Source of the DNA: Caecitellus pseudoparvulus
Lineage: Eukaryota > Bigyra: Bicosoecida
Length of the DNA stretch: 64,000 nucleotides
Direction of reading: 5' to 3'
NCBI GenBank assembly: GCA_965644315.1
Contig: CBFFRQ010000089.1
Span: 248,001-312,000, forward strand
In this document: positions 11,401-22,901 of the stretch, in pieces
Layout of the letters: every line of letters starts with the position of its first letter
Position numbering within the stretch: position 1 is the stretch's first letter
Translations under genes and position numbers: made by a program
Notes under the pieces: generated by a model
Database searches by the model: none
The model's input: only the letters and a program-made list of their open reading frames with translations
Told to the model about the DNA's origin: nothing

Positions 11401-14400
11401 GAAGTGGCCGGGCAATGGAGAACGATGGAAGGAGTGGGCCCAGGCTCGTGGTGATTCTGGTGGGGGCGATGGAGCCGTTCTGGCTGGGCTGGTGAGCAGC
11501 TGAAGGTGCAGTTTCAAGTGACGAGATCTGAAAGGAGGTGTTCGCGAGGATGCTGCCGGCTCCCAGAGGCAGTCCGCCCGCTGACCCAACAGTGACCTGC
11601 AGTGCAACGGATAAGTTGAACGAAGCTGCACCCGAGAATGGGGCACTGCGACGTCCGCTGCCTGAGATGCCGGGAGTGGCCACGACAGTGCACATGGAAA
11701 GCACTGCAGTCCCTCCAGCAAGAACCGCTGCATCCGTGCTCAGGTCTGCAAAAGTACCCTGGCTGACATTGTTCCGAAGAACACCTGAGGGGCAGTCAAT
11801 CAAACGCACTGAGGAAGTCACATCCACCGTCTGTCCAGTGCTGGCATTGCGCACAGTGGCGCGGACGACAGCATCACCCACCTCGCTCACGAAGTCAGCG
11901 AAGGGTGCAAGAGGAATGCCCAGGCTCAAGTTGCCAGTTGTGCCGAGAGGCAAGCTCACAGTGGACTCCGCCTGCAGACGCTGCCCTTCAGTGAGCGCCC
12001 CGGCCGTGCCTGTCGGTGCCTGGACGTTGCCAGAAACGGCTGCATCATCGGAAACAGGCCCAACTGTTGTCTGCAGCAAGCGCACTTCGCCGGTGTTGGT
12101 CACTGTCAAATTGGCATCAGCCGACAAGGGCAAAACAATGGGTCCTACCTGCCTGGCGAACGGGTTGTTCGGGTCTTTATGTGTGCTGTACTGGATGGCG
12201 AGCAGGGGGCGCACGGGCATCCCTGGCAGTACCTCGTCCATGATGCGCCAACCGTACTCAACCTCACCCTGGACGGGAGCAGCCTGCAGGACTGGCTTGC
12301 CAGTGGTAGAAGACACATTCAGGGTAATCTCACCGGCAAGTGAGGTGAACACATTGGCAGACGCCAGCGCTTCCTCCACCGACAACAACACATGTCCCAG
12401 CGAGGTCTGCGACAGAGGCTGGTACAAGCTTGAAGTGACCACACCCAGCGGCAGGGCCAAATCAAGCAGGCGGACATGGTAGGCATTGCCTCTGGCTGCT
12501 GCATCTTGCTGCATGCGCACAAGGGTCTGAACCACATCACCAGCGGAGCCGTCTTGCCAGGATGAGGTGGCGCTTACAAACTTCACATTCGGCTCCACTA
12601 CAGACAGAACCGGCCCCGCCGCAGATGCGTTTCCTGCACTTGCCCCAGAAAGGGTGGCATTTGCCGTCCTCTGCAGCAGGGAGAGTGAGCTTGAGATGGC
12701 AACGCCCTGCAAGGGCACGGAGGTCGGCAGCGCCCCGCCATCGATCCAGGCTTCCACCTCAACAATCAGAGCATGGGACACGTTGTTCCTGTCATCAGTG
12801 TTTAGGATGGTGCACAGTGGAACACGCACATCAATAGTATCGCCGCTGTCCGACACGTTCACATTGATGTTTGAGGCGTTGGCAAGCCCGGGGAAGTCGG
12901 CCAAAGTCAAATTTGTGGCTGCAGCTAGCGAAACGTCGCTCGCACACGAGGTCGTGTCAACTGAAAGGAGCCCTTCAGCACCGGTACCTACGCGCACACT
13001 CGTCACGCGGGTATTGGCCAGAATCGGATCCGCGCCAGCCTGACGGTCCAGCAGCTGTGGCAAAGCTGCCGACAACTGTAGGTTGAGGGAGAGGTTGTCC
13101 GATCGCCCCTCTGGGAGAGCAATCTCAGCTACCCAAGACACTCTTGCCCCGACAGCCGCCTCGGCCGGGCTGAGCGTCGAAGCATCTGACGCTGCAGTCA
13201 AGCTGACGGCAGGTCCAGAGATCGCGATGGTTGGCTGGACACGAGCGCCCAAAGCGTAGTGCCGTGACAGGCTCACGTTCTGGCCTGAAGTCCACTGAAC
13301 TTCCAAGTTTGGATGAATGACAGTTGCAGTGCTGACCAAGTCCCATACCCGCACCGTCAGTTCCACTGTGACCGAATCCCCAAGATTCAGGACAAGCAAC
13401 CTGCCCCACACTCCTGATTCGACCGCTGCCTCACGCACCCCATGCACATCCAGGCCCGAGGACTCGTCAAACATGACGGTTCCATTAACTAAGACCCGGA
13501 CCAAGTCATACGCTCGAACCCCTGGGCCGAGGTGTTCGCGAGTCGTGCTGTTCTGAGTGGAATACACCACAGAGCCATGCCGCAGCTGGTCATCAACAAA
13601 GCGTAGGTTGTACAAGGGTGAGTCACTCGTAGGTGCGTGTGACAAGGTGAATGTGAACGTCAGCAGGTCCCCTGCGTCCACATCGGCAATCGCCAAGGGA
13701 GACACGTCGAAGGCTTCAACTTCAGGCTCCACAAACCGAATGGGGTCGAAGGAAGAGTTGAAGACGGTGGGTGCACCGTCCCCGATCTGAAAAACCGAGC
13801 TGGCTGAGATACTTGCACCCCGAGCCAGGGATGCATCTCGGGCAACAATGCCAGTCACGTTGAAGCGAACGCCCACGGCTGCTCCAGAGGAGGGCGTTGA
13901 CAGAAGGGCTGCTCGACTGGATGCGTTCGCAAAGCTTCCCACCGCGGACGACCCCACGCGAAGCTGAAGAGGCTGCGACTGAACTCCTGTGGAAGATTGT
14001 ACAAACAAGGTGTCGAAAGGTGCCCCAGTCTGACCGCTAGCGACGGATTCCAGGGTCGGTGACGAAGCCCCGAAACCATCCTGAGTCAGGGGCAGCGACT
14101 CGGGAAGAAACGCACTCAGTCCGCCGAAGAAAGGAGGGACAGCCCCAGCCAACGGGGATGGTGGGACCGCACCAGGAGCAGCTTGCAACAACACTGTGTG
14201 TGAGGTGATGCTGAGGCTGGCGAACGTGGTGTTTGGCACTGCCAAGACGAAGCTGAAAGCTGCAAAGGGCACCGAGCCAAGAGGCAGCGCAACCGTGGTG
14301 GTCCAAGCCACGGTTGAGCCAAACGTGGCGACAGGGGCTGCGAAGGTTGGCTTTCCGATGCCTTCCTCACGAGAAATGACGCTAGAAACAGAGGCGCTTG

Positions 14401-17400
14401 CCATGGCGAGAGTCGAGGCGGACTCCACTGCATCTATGGAAATCAAGTACCGGCGCCCGCGTCTCATGTCAGGGTGTGACCACACTTCGACTGTCAGCGA
14501 TGCTGCCGGGGAAGTGGAGGCGTTGACAGCCGAGGCTGGCTCGAGAAGTAGGTCCAGGTCGAGGAAGTTTGACGCTGACGAGAGGGGCACGGTGGCGTTG
14601 GCAAGGAGCAGCCCCGATGCTGGAAGGTGAGGGGGCTGGCTCACATTCTGCCAGGTCACAGAGGGCACTTGGTACAGAGCTCGACTTCCAGCTGCAACGA
14701 GAGAGGGCTGTGCTGAAGCTGCTTGAGAGATCGCCAGATGCGAATCGGTGACACGTAGTTGGTAAGCTGGCCACGAACTGCCTGCTGCATGGCGAAGGCG
14801 AAGTCGCAAGGCAACACGGTCGCCTGCTGCCAAGTCCAGTACAGGGTCGGCAGACTCCGTGGCATTGGCAGAAATTGAGTGGATGGAGACGGGTTCAATC
14901 TTTGGCTCTGCGATGGTGATGTTTGGGAGCGAACCGCCTGCCTGAAAGAAAGGGAAGGCGATGAAGAAGCCGCCTTGCACAACAGCGCCATCGGCGAGTC
15001 CTGGCGAGTCCTGCAACACTGCTGAGAACTGAAACAGGCCAGCAGCGGTTGGATCTGACGTTTGAACGCCTCCTTGCATCGTGAGATTGGCAAGAGTCAC
15101 AGTCAGTTGCCCAGAGGAGACGTTCAGCTCTAACTGTGACTGAGCCACGGAAAAGGACAGTGGGGAGCCATTCACGAGCACACTGCCACGTGTAACGGAC
15201 ACGTTCTCAAGCTGGATGCCGCCAAACACGTCCGCCGGATCCAGTGGCGGCTCAAAGACCTGCCCGAGGTCGATTGCAATCTTGAAGGAACTAGTCGATC
15301 CTGGAGGAAAGACGACAGGCAAGGAGAAGACCACCTTCGAGCCAATCCCTGCACTGGAACCGTTCTGTGCAATATCAGCTGCCACTATGGGAGTGGGAAG
15401 GTTGGCAGTGAATGTGCCGTTGAGGGGTTGTGCTGTTGGTGTCGTGTAGTTCTCCGCACGGGGGAGTGATGGGTGTGACGCGTACTTCGCAGACAGCTCC
15501 ACAGCAACACCTGCGTCCAAAACTGCTCCCGGATTGCTGACGAGCGTCAAGGTTACGTCAAGCCTCTCGCCAAGGGTAAGAGCGGGGAGAAACGTCAAAA
15601 GGGAAGCTGTGTCGTCTTGCGCAAGCTGCTCGGTCACCCAAGGAGACAGCCCAGTCACGGTGCCATTCAATACACAGCAGTCAGTGACCCGTGAGCCGTT
15701 GACGATGGCAGCTGCTACACGGTACTGCTTCGTCAGCAGCCCTTCGTCCCGAAGGGCGATGCCGTAGGCGCTTGCTGAGCTGCCAGGTGCGTGCGCGAGC
15801 TGGACCGACACGTTGAAGAAGCCGCCGGCAGGCAGGGCGGCAAAGTCCCCCTCTGGGCTGACGGATATCTCAAGTTCAGGGCGGCCTACGGTGACGTTGG
15901 TTGTGGCACGAGCACACCCGTCGCAAACACTGGCAGATCTGAACGAGCTAGTAAAGTTCAGCAGCGTGCCAGACCGCACCGAGGCAGAGTTGTTGAGGAT
16001 TTGGAACTGGGCCGACAGTGTCAGAAACTCTGCTTGGCCATTCTGCGTATCGTTGTTTACCACATCCCCCAAGTCGAAAAGTAGTGCGTCACCACCCGGA
16101 ACAACCTGAGCGCTGCTTGCAACGGTAGCCCAGTCGCCGCCCAGCGCTGTGGTGGACAAGGACGGACTGGCTACGGCAGAGGCTGAACCTGGGACGTATC
16201 GCAGCTGTTGCGGGGAGGACCACGCAATGGAGAGGTTCGCTGAAGATGATGTCCCTTCAGCAAAGCGTTTCATGGAGGTGACAGTCACCACAGAGCCCAC
16301 AGGCGCGATTGAGGGCGCTGGGCTCGCGTCGTCAGTCGCGCTGAGCAGCGCAAGGTCAGCAGGTGCCATGAAGAAAGCTACGGGTACAGTGGGGACAGCA
16401 CGCGTGCCTGCCACATCACTGCCGGCAGACGTGGTTGAGTACCCGACGAGAAGGTCCAGGAGGGGCAGCTCTTGTCCACTCTCTGCAGCCAGGTCCACCC
16501 GCAGGAGGATCGTAACATTGGCAGGTGCGGACAGGGGCAGCATCTCCAACACGACAGCTTGTCCATTGGCGTTCATGTCAGCAGCGACTTCTGCCCCCAC
16601 AGATGTGCCGTTTACCAGCACATCAATGACGGGGGTCAGGCCAACTTGCAAAGCGCCAGATAGGTCAGCAGAAATGTTGAATGCAGGGGCTGTGCTGTTG
16701 GCTGCGTGAGCGACAGTCCAAGACACCACCAAAATGTCTCCTGCATCGACAACAGACCCAGGGCTCGGAGACCACTGTGGCCCATCTGTGATATCCACAA
16801 CAGGCAAGCCGATGGAAACATTGAAGGGTGTGCCAGTCGCAGGGGCACCGCTTGACACTCCAGCTGGGTCCAAGAGGCCGGCAGTGGCGACCGAGGCACT
16901 GACGGCAATGATGTCCCCAGGCACAAGCCCAGCAACATCGGCTACAACAAGGCGCAAGGTGGCGGTTATGTTCTCGCCTATCGCATTGCGAGAGTCGGTA
17001 TTAAGTAGGTCTCCGAGGGTCACGACTGCCTGGCTTCCACCGGACAAGATGGCAGTGCCGTTGATGGGAAGAGCTGCGAGGCCTCCAGCCACATTGGAAG
17101 ACACCCCGTCAGATGCAGTGATGACTTGTAGCCCTCCGATGGTCATGGGGGTGGCAGGACCTGTCCAGCCCGAAATGGTGAGAGTCAGGACTGCGGCAGA
17201 GGTCGTGCCCTCTGGCAGCGAGACAGGCACGGTGACGTCCAAAGTTGTGCCCGGGAAGACCAGTTGGGGGCTTTGCTGACCCTGTGTGGACACAGCTGTA
17301 ACGGCATCTAGGCCTATGGTAAGCTGCTGCGGCTCGGCTTGTTTTGTTGCAAAGGAAAGGCCAACCCCTGGAACCGCAAACTGCTGCGCTTGCTCTGAGC

Positions 17401-20400
17401 CATCCACGTCTGCAGGCAGTGACGAGTACATGCCATCAGTTCCGATTGCCAGGACAGTCCCAGACTCCAGAAAGCTTGTTGCTCTGACGCGGAGCAGCGA
17501 CGAGATGCTTGACCCGGCAGGGATGTGGGTCAAGTTGAAGAACACGCCACTCGGTGCCGTCGACGCAGGGCCGAATCCAAGGGCTGGTATGCCAGCCTGA
17601 TCCGCTCCGCTCCCACTCCCTTCAAATGTGGTCACACCGTCAACCACAACCTCCTCCACACGGTAGGCAGCGAGGCCTGCGTTCAAGTCGACCAGCGTGA
17701 AGTTCCACGCGTCTGCAAAGCCGGGTCCTCCAGTCGCTGTGAGGTTAACCCTGATTGTGAAGGGGTCGTCAGAGTCCAGGACTCCAGCTGGGTCAGCAGC
17801 AACTGACACTTGCAGCTCGGGGAGTGCGATTGAGAACGAAGCTGTAGAGTTGTAGGAAAACACGAAAGGGGCGTACTCCGAGCCGGGACCGGCTGTGAGG
17901 CCTGTCGGCTCAGCGAAGAAGATCTCCGCAGAGAGACTGGCTTGGCTGAGCCGCGGAGCACCCTGGGCAACCTGAAGCGTCGCGGAGATGGTCAGGTTCT
18001 GTGAAGAGCTGGCCGTGTTTGACAGCTGCCCAAGGTCAACAAAGATGGATGTCGGCGAGGCTGTGATGCCAGGCGTGAGGCCTGAAGCCGTCACTTGCTG
18101 GCTCGAAAACAAGGGAGGGTTGCTGGCCAGCACCAAGGGTGACGTCGCCTGCAGTACCTCGAGCGCCTCAATGGCAGCAACAGTTGTTGGCGAAGAAGGA
18201 TGGGATGCCGAAGTTAGCGTCAGATTCAATGTTGTGCCGTTCAGGATGCCGGTGAACGGCAGTGCCAAGTTGAAGTTGAGCGTCAGCCGCTCACCAGGCA
18301 CGAACACCTGTGCGTCGACCCCTGCCAGACTGCCCGAAAAGCTCAACTTCCCTGCCTCAGGCTCATTGATTTGTGCCCATTGCGGTGGGTTTCCCTCCCC
18401 GTCTAGGATGTCCATCACTTCAATGGGATTGGTGAAGCCGCTATCCACGTCTCCGAGCGGCTCGCTGATGTCGAAGCCGTGAGAGGCGCTCAAAACCGGC
18501 AGGGGAATCAGTTGTGAATGCTGCGCTGTGGTTAAGGACACGTTCAATGTGATGACTACAACCGTGACGAGTGCCGTGGGATTATCAAGCACGAAAGCTG
18601 CTCCGGGGGTATGGTGTGCTGCAGCCCGCGCAAACGCTTCCGCGCCGGCTGTGGAGTTTCCGTTCACAGACACGCTTGCGACGCTGTACTCCCCAGAAAT
18701 GAGATTCGAGTCAAACACGGCCACTTCGCGAACAATCACGTCCAGAGCGGGGTCCAACCTCCTAATCAGAGTGACGGTGTACGAGACAGTGTCTGGGCGA
18801 AGCGACAGAGCGGCGGACTCGGCCGTGACATTCAAGGCCTGGAACACGTCACGGGGATAGTACAGCATTGGTGCGTCTGTAAAGAAAAATGCCTCACCAC
18901 AAGATGCCGCATTGGACACACTGAAATTGGTGGAAACACCGGCGATGTTGTCGCCTTCAGGGTCGAGCGTTGCTCGTGGCGGAGCCTTGCACACCAGCTC
19001 CGTGTCCGAGATGTACTCGGGGCGGGTGAAGACAGTGTTGGAAGCAGGCTCTCCTTCAAGCAAGTAAATGCAGTTCAAGTTGGTGCTGATGACGAAGTCA
19101 GTACCCGTGACAGGCATGTCTAGGTCGCTGCCAGCGTCGTCAGACCAGAAGCGCAGCTTGGCCACGCTGGAGACAGGTGGGGCCAGGACCGCTCCTGACT
19201 CAGGGACGAACAGCTTCACGATCTTGTTGTCAGAAAGAGCCCCGGCGCTATCCCTGACGAGGAATGACAGGGGGAAGTTTCCGGACACTGACGCGCCTGG
19301 TGTCCAAGAGAACGTGAACACCAACGGATTCAACGTGGGGGCGTTGGAGTGTGTGAAGGAGGCCCCAGGCGGAAGGTCGGAGGGCACAATCTCCATATCA
19401 TCACAGACATCTTCGTTGTCTGTGGCAGTGACTGTGAACACAATCGCTTGCCCTGGCTCAGCACATGCTGGGAGCTCCAGGGAGTCCACACTCGTCGTGA
19501 TGTTGGGGGTGGCATTCTCAACACACACAGCGCCAGGCGTGTTGCAGCCGTTGGCGCCCCCGACGTTGCAGTCCACATCATTTCCACATTGGCGGCACTG
19601 ATTTCCTCCGCTGCACCCGATGCAGTACTTGTCAGGGGTCACGATCTCGGCGAGAAAGTCCACTGCTGCCCTGCAACTGCCATCCGAGATGATAATGACC
19701 ACCGCATGCTGGTTCCCGCTCGCACTGAGAGTGCTGTCAAACGTGACCAGGCCTGTGCTGGAATTCACAGACACTCCCGGGTATTGCGTGATGCCACCGT
19801 TTTCGGCGGTCGTAGCGAGTCTGAAGGTGATGGGGTCGTTCTCTTTGTCGGTTACAGGCAGGAACCACTGCACAACTCGATCGGCCCCGATGTACTGAAT
19901 GGGCGGCTGAGAAGTGGCAGGGCAAGAATTGAGAAATGTCCTGCCGTTGTTTCTGAGGTCCACTTCAGTCCACAGGTTGTAGTCTCCATCTGCGCAAGGA
20001 ACGGCGGAGCACGGAAAGTGCGTACACATGTTACGAATCGACGAAGCTTCCCGCACACTGGCCCGCCAAACCCCGGCCCGCCCTCACCTGCGCCATTGGC
20101 CAGCGTGCTGATGCGTTCTCCGTCCAAATGAGACACATAGAAAGGATTGCCTGCGCTGTTTGTTGGGCCCGAAAACCTGTGCGTCCAAGTCTTGGTGCCG
20201 AGCACGTAGTCTTCCGCCGCGTTCACGATCACCGCGACGAAGTCCTCCAGATCTTCAGTCGCACCGCCATCATCAAGGTCAAAGTTACCCTGTGTGTTGA
20301 AACAAGCTCATGGAGGTTCTTGCAGTGTCAGGCTGATCGCTGTGCGCTCGATTGCCTTTGCGGGCATCGGGCATTTCAAGGCACGTACAGCAACATCAAA

Positions 20401-21031
20401 CGTGTCTCCAACATCTGGTTCAGGGAGAAAGAAACTCCGCCGCCTGCGAAAAGTCAAAGTGAGCGTGGGTGCCGAGCATGGGATCCAATGTATGGCGGGG
20501 GGCACTCTGGGACATGCGTCGACGTAAACGCCGTGACCTGCGATTGCGCCACGCACCATCCTGTCACGGCCGTGAACTCGACCAAATAGTCAGTGACACT
20601 GGTGCCGACGTGCCTCCACGATATCTTACCAAACCTGTAGAGCGGGTACCGCAGGAAGTGTCCACCAGGAAGGCCAAGAGGATGCGGAGGAACGAATGCT
20701 GCCGGCGCGAGTGTCTCTTCAGCCTCGTCTCGTCAGCTGACTGTGGGTAAGCGCTAATTCAGGCTACCCACAGCTGACAAAGACACAGGACATAAATGAC
20801 ATCTAGTGAAGTGTTTTCTGTCCACTATTTTCACGCGAAAGCCTTCATGTAATGCTCCGCCGAAGGCAGTACGCAGCGGCGATGGTTCCCTCGGTCTTCG
20901 GCGTTGGGGAGGCCTGCACCTGGTCAATGCGCGGCAGCTTCTTACCTCCAGTGGGTGGCTTCGACACTAAGACATGCCAAGAAGACGAACAAAGAGAAGA
21001 GGCTCCAGGCTGCCGCGGTAGTCCCCCGCAT
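5447..21031 (-). CDS. Giant multidomain membrane protein with alternating extracellular repeats, EGF/TSP1-like modules and ~9 TM helices
   Basis: Exon model (minus strand): 20946-21031, 20557-20736, 20389-20443, 20088-20289, 5447-19989. Phases agree at every junction, total about 5,021 codons. Exon 1 encodes a signal peptide (hydrophobic LFSLFVFLACLSVEA). Exons 2-4 encode an N-terminal module with FGKISWRHVG, GNFDLDDGGATEDLEDF and, across a junction, ANGADGDYNLWTEVDL, followed by an Ig-like segment (ITFRLATTAENGG). Residues ~540-3,470 are an alternating repeat array. Then come Cys-rich EGF-like modules (~3,530-3,660; CSGNGAC, CHGNGVC), a TSP1-like segment (~3,666-3,725; PWTNYT...GGQQCPSRLQETVPC), about nine hydrophobic helices (~3,760-4,470) and a ~550-residue acidic, Ser/Thr-rich tail, probably cytosolic. 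Many N-x-S/T sequons fit a secreted ectodomain. Adhesion or surface sensing is inferred only. Problem: with this model an in-frame TGA lies at 20733-20735, the second codon of exon 2, so the exon 1-2 junction is unresolved. Everything from 5447 to 20732 is well supported. Confidence 0.8.
10100..18900 (-). repeat. Alternating A/B protein repeat array within the giant gene
   Basis: Seven A units share a pattern D-x-G-D ... F.L.L.HA..S...AYN...D..L, then a strand with V.VNG. Their DxGD-like starts lie near 17.8, 16.8, 15.85, 14.9, 13.7, 12.55 and 11.4 kb, a period of about 0.92-1.19 kb (305-395 residues). Between them lie B units with LP.GT...L.L.L and a later LN.D.RN motif (for example LLNTDSRN, VVNNDTQN, ILNTDDRN). 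A units resemble the DUF11-like conserved repeats of bacterial surface proteins. DNA copies are diverged, so this is an old protein-level expansion rather than a recent satellite. Boundaries are approximate. Confidence 0.7.
19990..20087 (-). other. Spliceosomal intron (giant gene)
   Basis: 98 nt; donor GCGCAG|GTGAGG, acceptor TTGCGCAG|ATGG. Removal joins ..LANGA to DGDYNLW.. in phase 1, restoring one continuous domain. Confidence 0.8.
20290..20388 (-). other. Spliceosomal intron (giant gene)
   Basis: 99 nt; donor GCT|GTACGT, acceptor CAACACACAG|GGTAAC, phase 0. It contains an in-frame TGA that would otherwise interrupt the protein. Removal joins TFDVA to GNFDLDD. Confidence 0.75.
20444..20556 (-). 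other. Spliceosomal intron (giant gene)
   Basis: 113 nt; donor GGATG|GTGCGT, acceptor CTTTTCGCAG|GCGG, phase 2. Removal joins EFTAVTGW to RRSFFLPEPDVGD. Confidence 0.75.
20732..20778. repeat. Short imperfect inverted repeat
   Basis: Arms 20732-20749 and 20765-20778 (core TGTGGGTA / TACCCACA plus GTCAGC / GCTGAC), a 4-nt bulge and a 15-nt loop. It spans the proposed first-intron acceptor and the in-frame TGA of the giant gene. Confidence 0.7.
20737..20945 (-). other. Candidate first intron of the giant gene (acceptor uncertain)
   Basis: Donor CTGGAG|GTAAGA after the signal-peptide exon is strong. The only phase-compatible acceptor I find, CACAGTCAG|C, brings a TGA in frame one codon later. 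The true acceptor, or an extra mini-exon, may differ. Confidence 0.35.
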
Positions 21032-22901
21032 GTTTGCGTTGTCGTCACGCGCTGCGGAGGCAAGGCAAACGCGCGCACTTCAGCGATGGGCTTCACTCAG
21101 CGAGGCACCACGAGGTCAAGCTTGCAAATGCGGGCCTCCACGTGAACCCCTGAGGAATGAAGTGTGCTGAATGCACGCGGGCGTTCCGTTATGCAGTGGA
21201 ATGTGCGCGGGAATCTGGAGTGCGTGGGACAGGGTGCGCCTCGGCGGTGAGGTACAGGCGCCGCCACGGAAGGGTGCCTTGCACTTCGCCAAAGCACTGT
21301 TCACCCGACGAGCGACAGAGATCTGGCATAATTCACAGACCCTAAGCATTTATCGCTTTCATTCGGCCCTTTCTTTCGTGCTCTGTAGCTTTGTGCAGGC
21401 TGCAGAGGCTTCGGCAGCATGATGGCAGTTGATGCGCGCGCCTTCTCGGAAGCCAGGGCCTGGGCCTCGGACATCCTCGCCAAGCTCGGCGCTGAAGGGC
21501 ACCAAGGTGCGCTGAGAGGTTCGTGAAGCATCCAGCTTATCGGTACAGCATCTGGGAGAGGCCTTCTTGTCTGTGGTGGTGTTGTCCGGGCTGATGGTGT
21601 TGCGGCGAGTATCCCGGCTCGAACCCTGTTGCAAGACACTCGCAGTTCACGCGCGTCACGCGTGGTGTGTCTTTGCTCGGATTATTCATGAGCTTCTGCG
21701 AACTCCCCACCGTCCGGCTTTCTGCGTCCGCAGTGCCTCAAGTTGGATGCACCGGTCGGGTTCGCAGCTGGCCAGGGAGCAGTGCCTTATGTGATGCGCA
21801 AGGTACCGATACCAAATGCCAGAACAGATTTTGCCTTGTGGCATAGGCTGGGCTCTGCCACATGAAGCCACTCAACGGAGAGTCCGTTTCGAGGTTGACA
21901 GAAACAAGGGTTGAAGAGTTGAGAAGAGGTCGGCGTTTCGCCCACGCAGCTCTTCATCGCCAATGCGCATCAGGCATACACGGCACAGACTACCCGGCAC
22001 TGTCGCATTGGCTATACCAATCGATTGTACGAGAAATGCTGGATGGCGCTGGAGACATCCGAATCTTTCCGAGATAGAGCCCACGGAAGGTTGTGCGGGC
22101 GTTTCATATTGCCGCATGCTCTTATCAGCTGCCGCCTAAAGCAGCTGTGCAGCCCAGCACACAGTTTAAACTCTTCATATGCGAGATGGGTATGGCATAG
22201 TTGGCCTGATTTCCCCGGCTTTATCGTCGGCCGTCGCATTGCCTCGAGTCGCTTGGAATCTCCTCAGTGAGTCCGTAAGCGCCAATGGAGTCTACTACGC
22301 CTTCATTCTAGAGCGCTGCAAAGCTCTGACACTGGCCCAGGTCGGCATCAGATTTCTCAGGCTCGTAGGATCATGCCATGTCACCCACTCTGCACGTTAT
22401 CCATGGAGTATTTGTCCGCAACTGCCATCCGATCCCGCTCAAGCGAGGCGAGAAGTCCTTCGTGATCAGCCAATGACGGCATGTTGGGTTGACAAGCGTC
22501 CACAACTACGTCGTACGCTGCATGTGGTGTCCCTCACAGCCAGTGTCAGTGGGTCAACAGCTTCTTTGTCTGACGAAGGAGGGTCGTGGTGTTGTAACTG
22601 CGTAGGCCACATCTCTCCAAAATCCACGGCACACGAACTTGTGCTGCCTGGCACAAGTGCCTTCCCAATGCTTCTCCTGTCGTTCCTTGTACTGCCACCC
22701 AGTGCAAGGTCCGCTGAGCTTCAGGACTCCAACGCCCCCGCGCCCGGCAGTGCTTGCGTGCGGAAATTGAAGCGTGGCTGTCCGCGCGGCTCGATTCTGC
22801 GGCTGTTCAGACCCACGAGGCGAGCGCTTCCAAGCAAGGGCGCCTAAAGAGGAACAGATACCACATATCACGCTAATCAAGGACCCCTGTTTTCGCTCAG
22901 A
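21032..22901. other. Long divergent intergenic region
   Basis: About 1.87 kb between the giant minus-strand gene and the plus-strand propeller protein. It is visibly more AT-rich than the flanking genes in places and has no open frame with convincing protein character. A possible extra 5' exon for the right-hand gene starts at an ATG at 22668 (hydrophobic MLLLSFLVLPPSA) and could splice to 22901 in phase 2, but its donor (AAG|GTCCGC) is weak. I see no tRNA or rRNA. Confidence 0.5.

Noticed and set aside
20290-20388. Internal TGA between LQEPP and ACFNTQGN as a selenocysteine codon
   Set aside because: A good phase-0 GT..AG intron of 99 nt removes it and makes a coherent domain.
21600-21660. 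B-box-like GGTTCGAGCC on the minus strand, possible tRNA
   Set aside because: The bases flanking the loop cannot form a T stem (CAGGG against CGGGA), and no matching D or acceptor arm is visible.
22179-22847. 222-codon frame in the long intergenic region
   Set aside because: No domain or composition bias like real genes; only its hydrophobic part at 22668 might be a 5' exon of the downstream gene.
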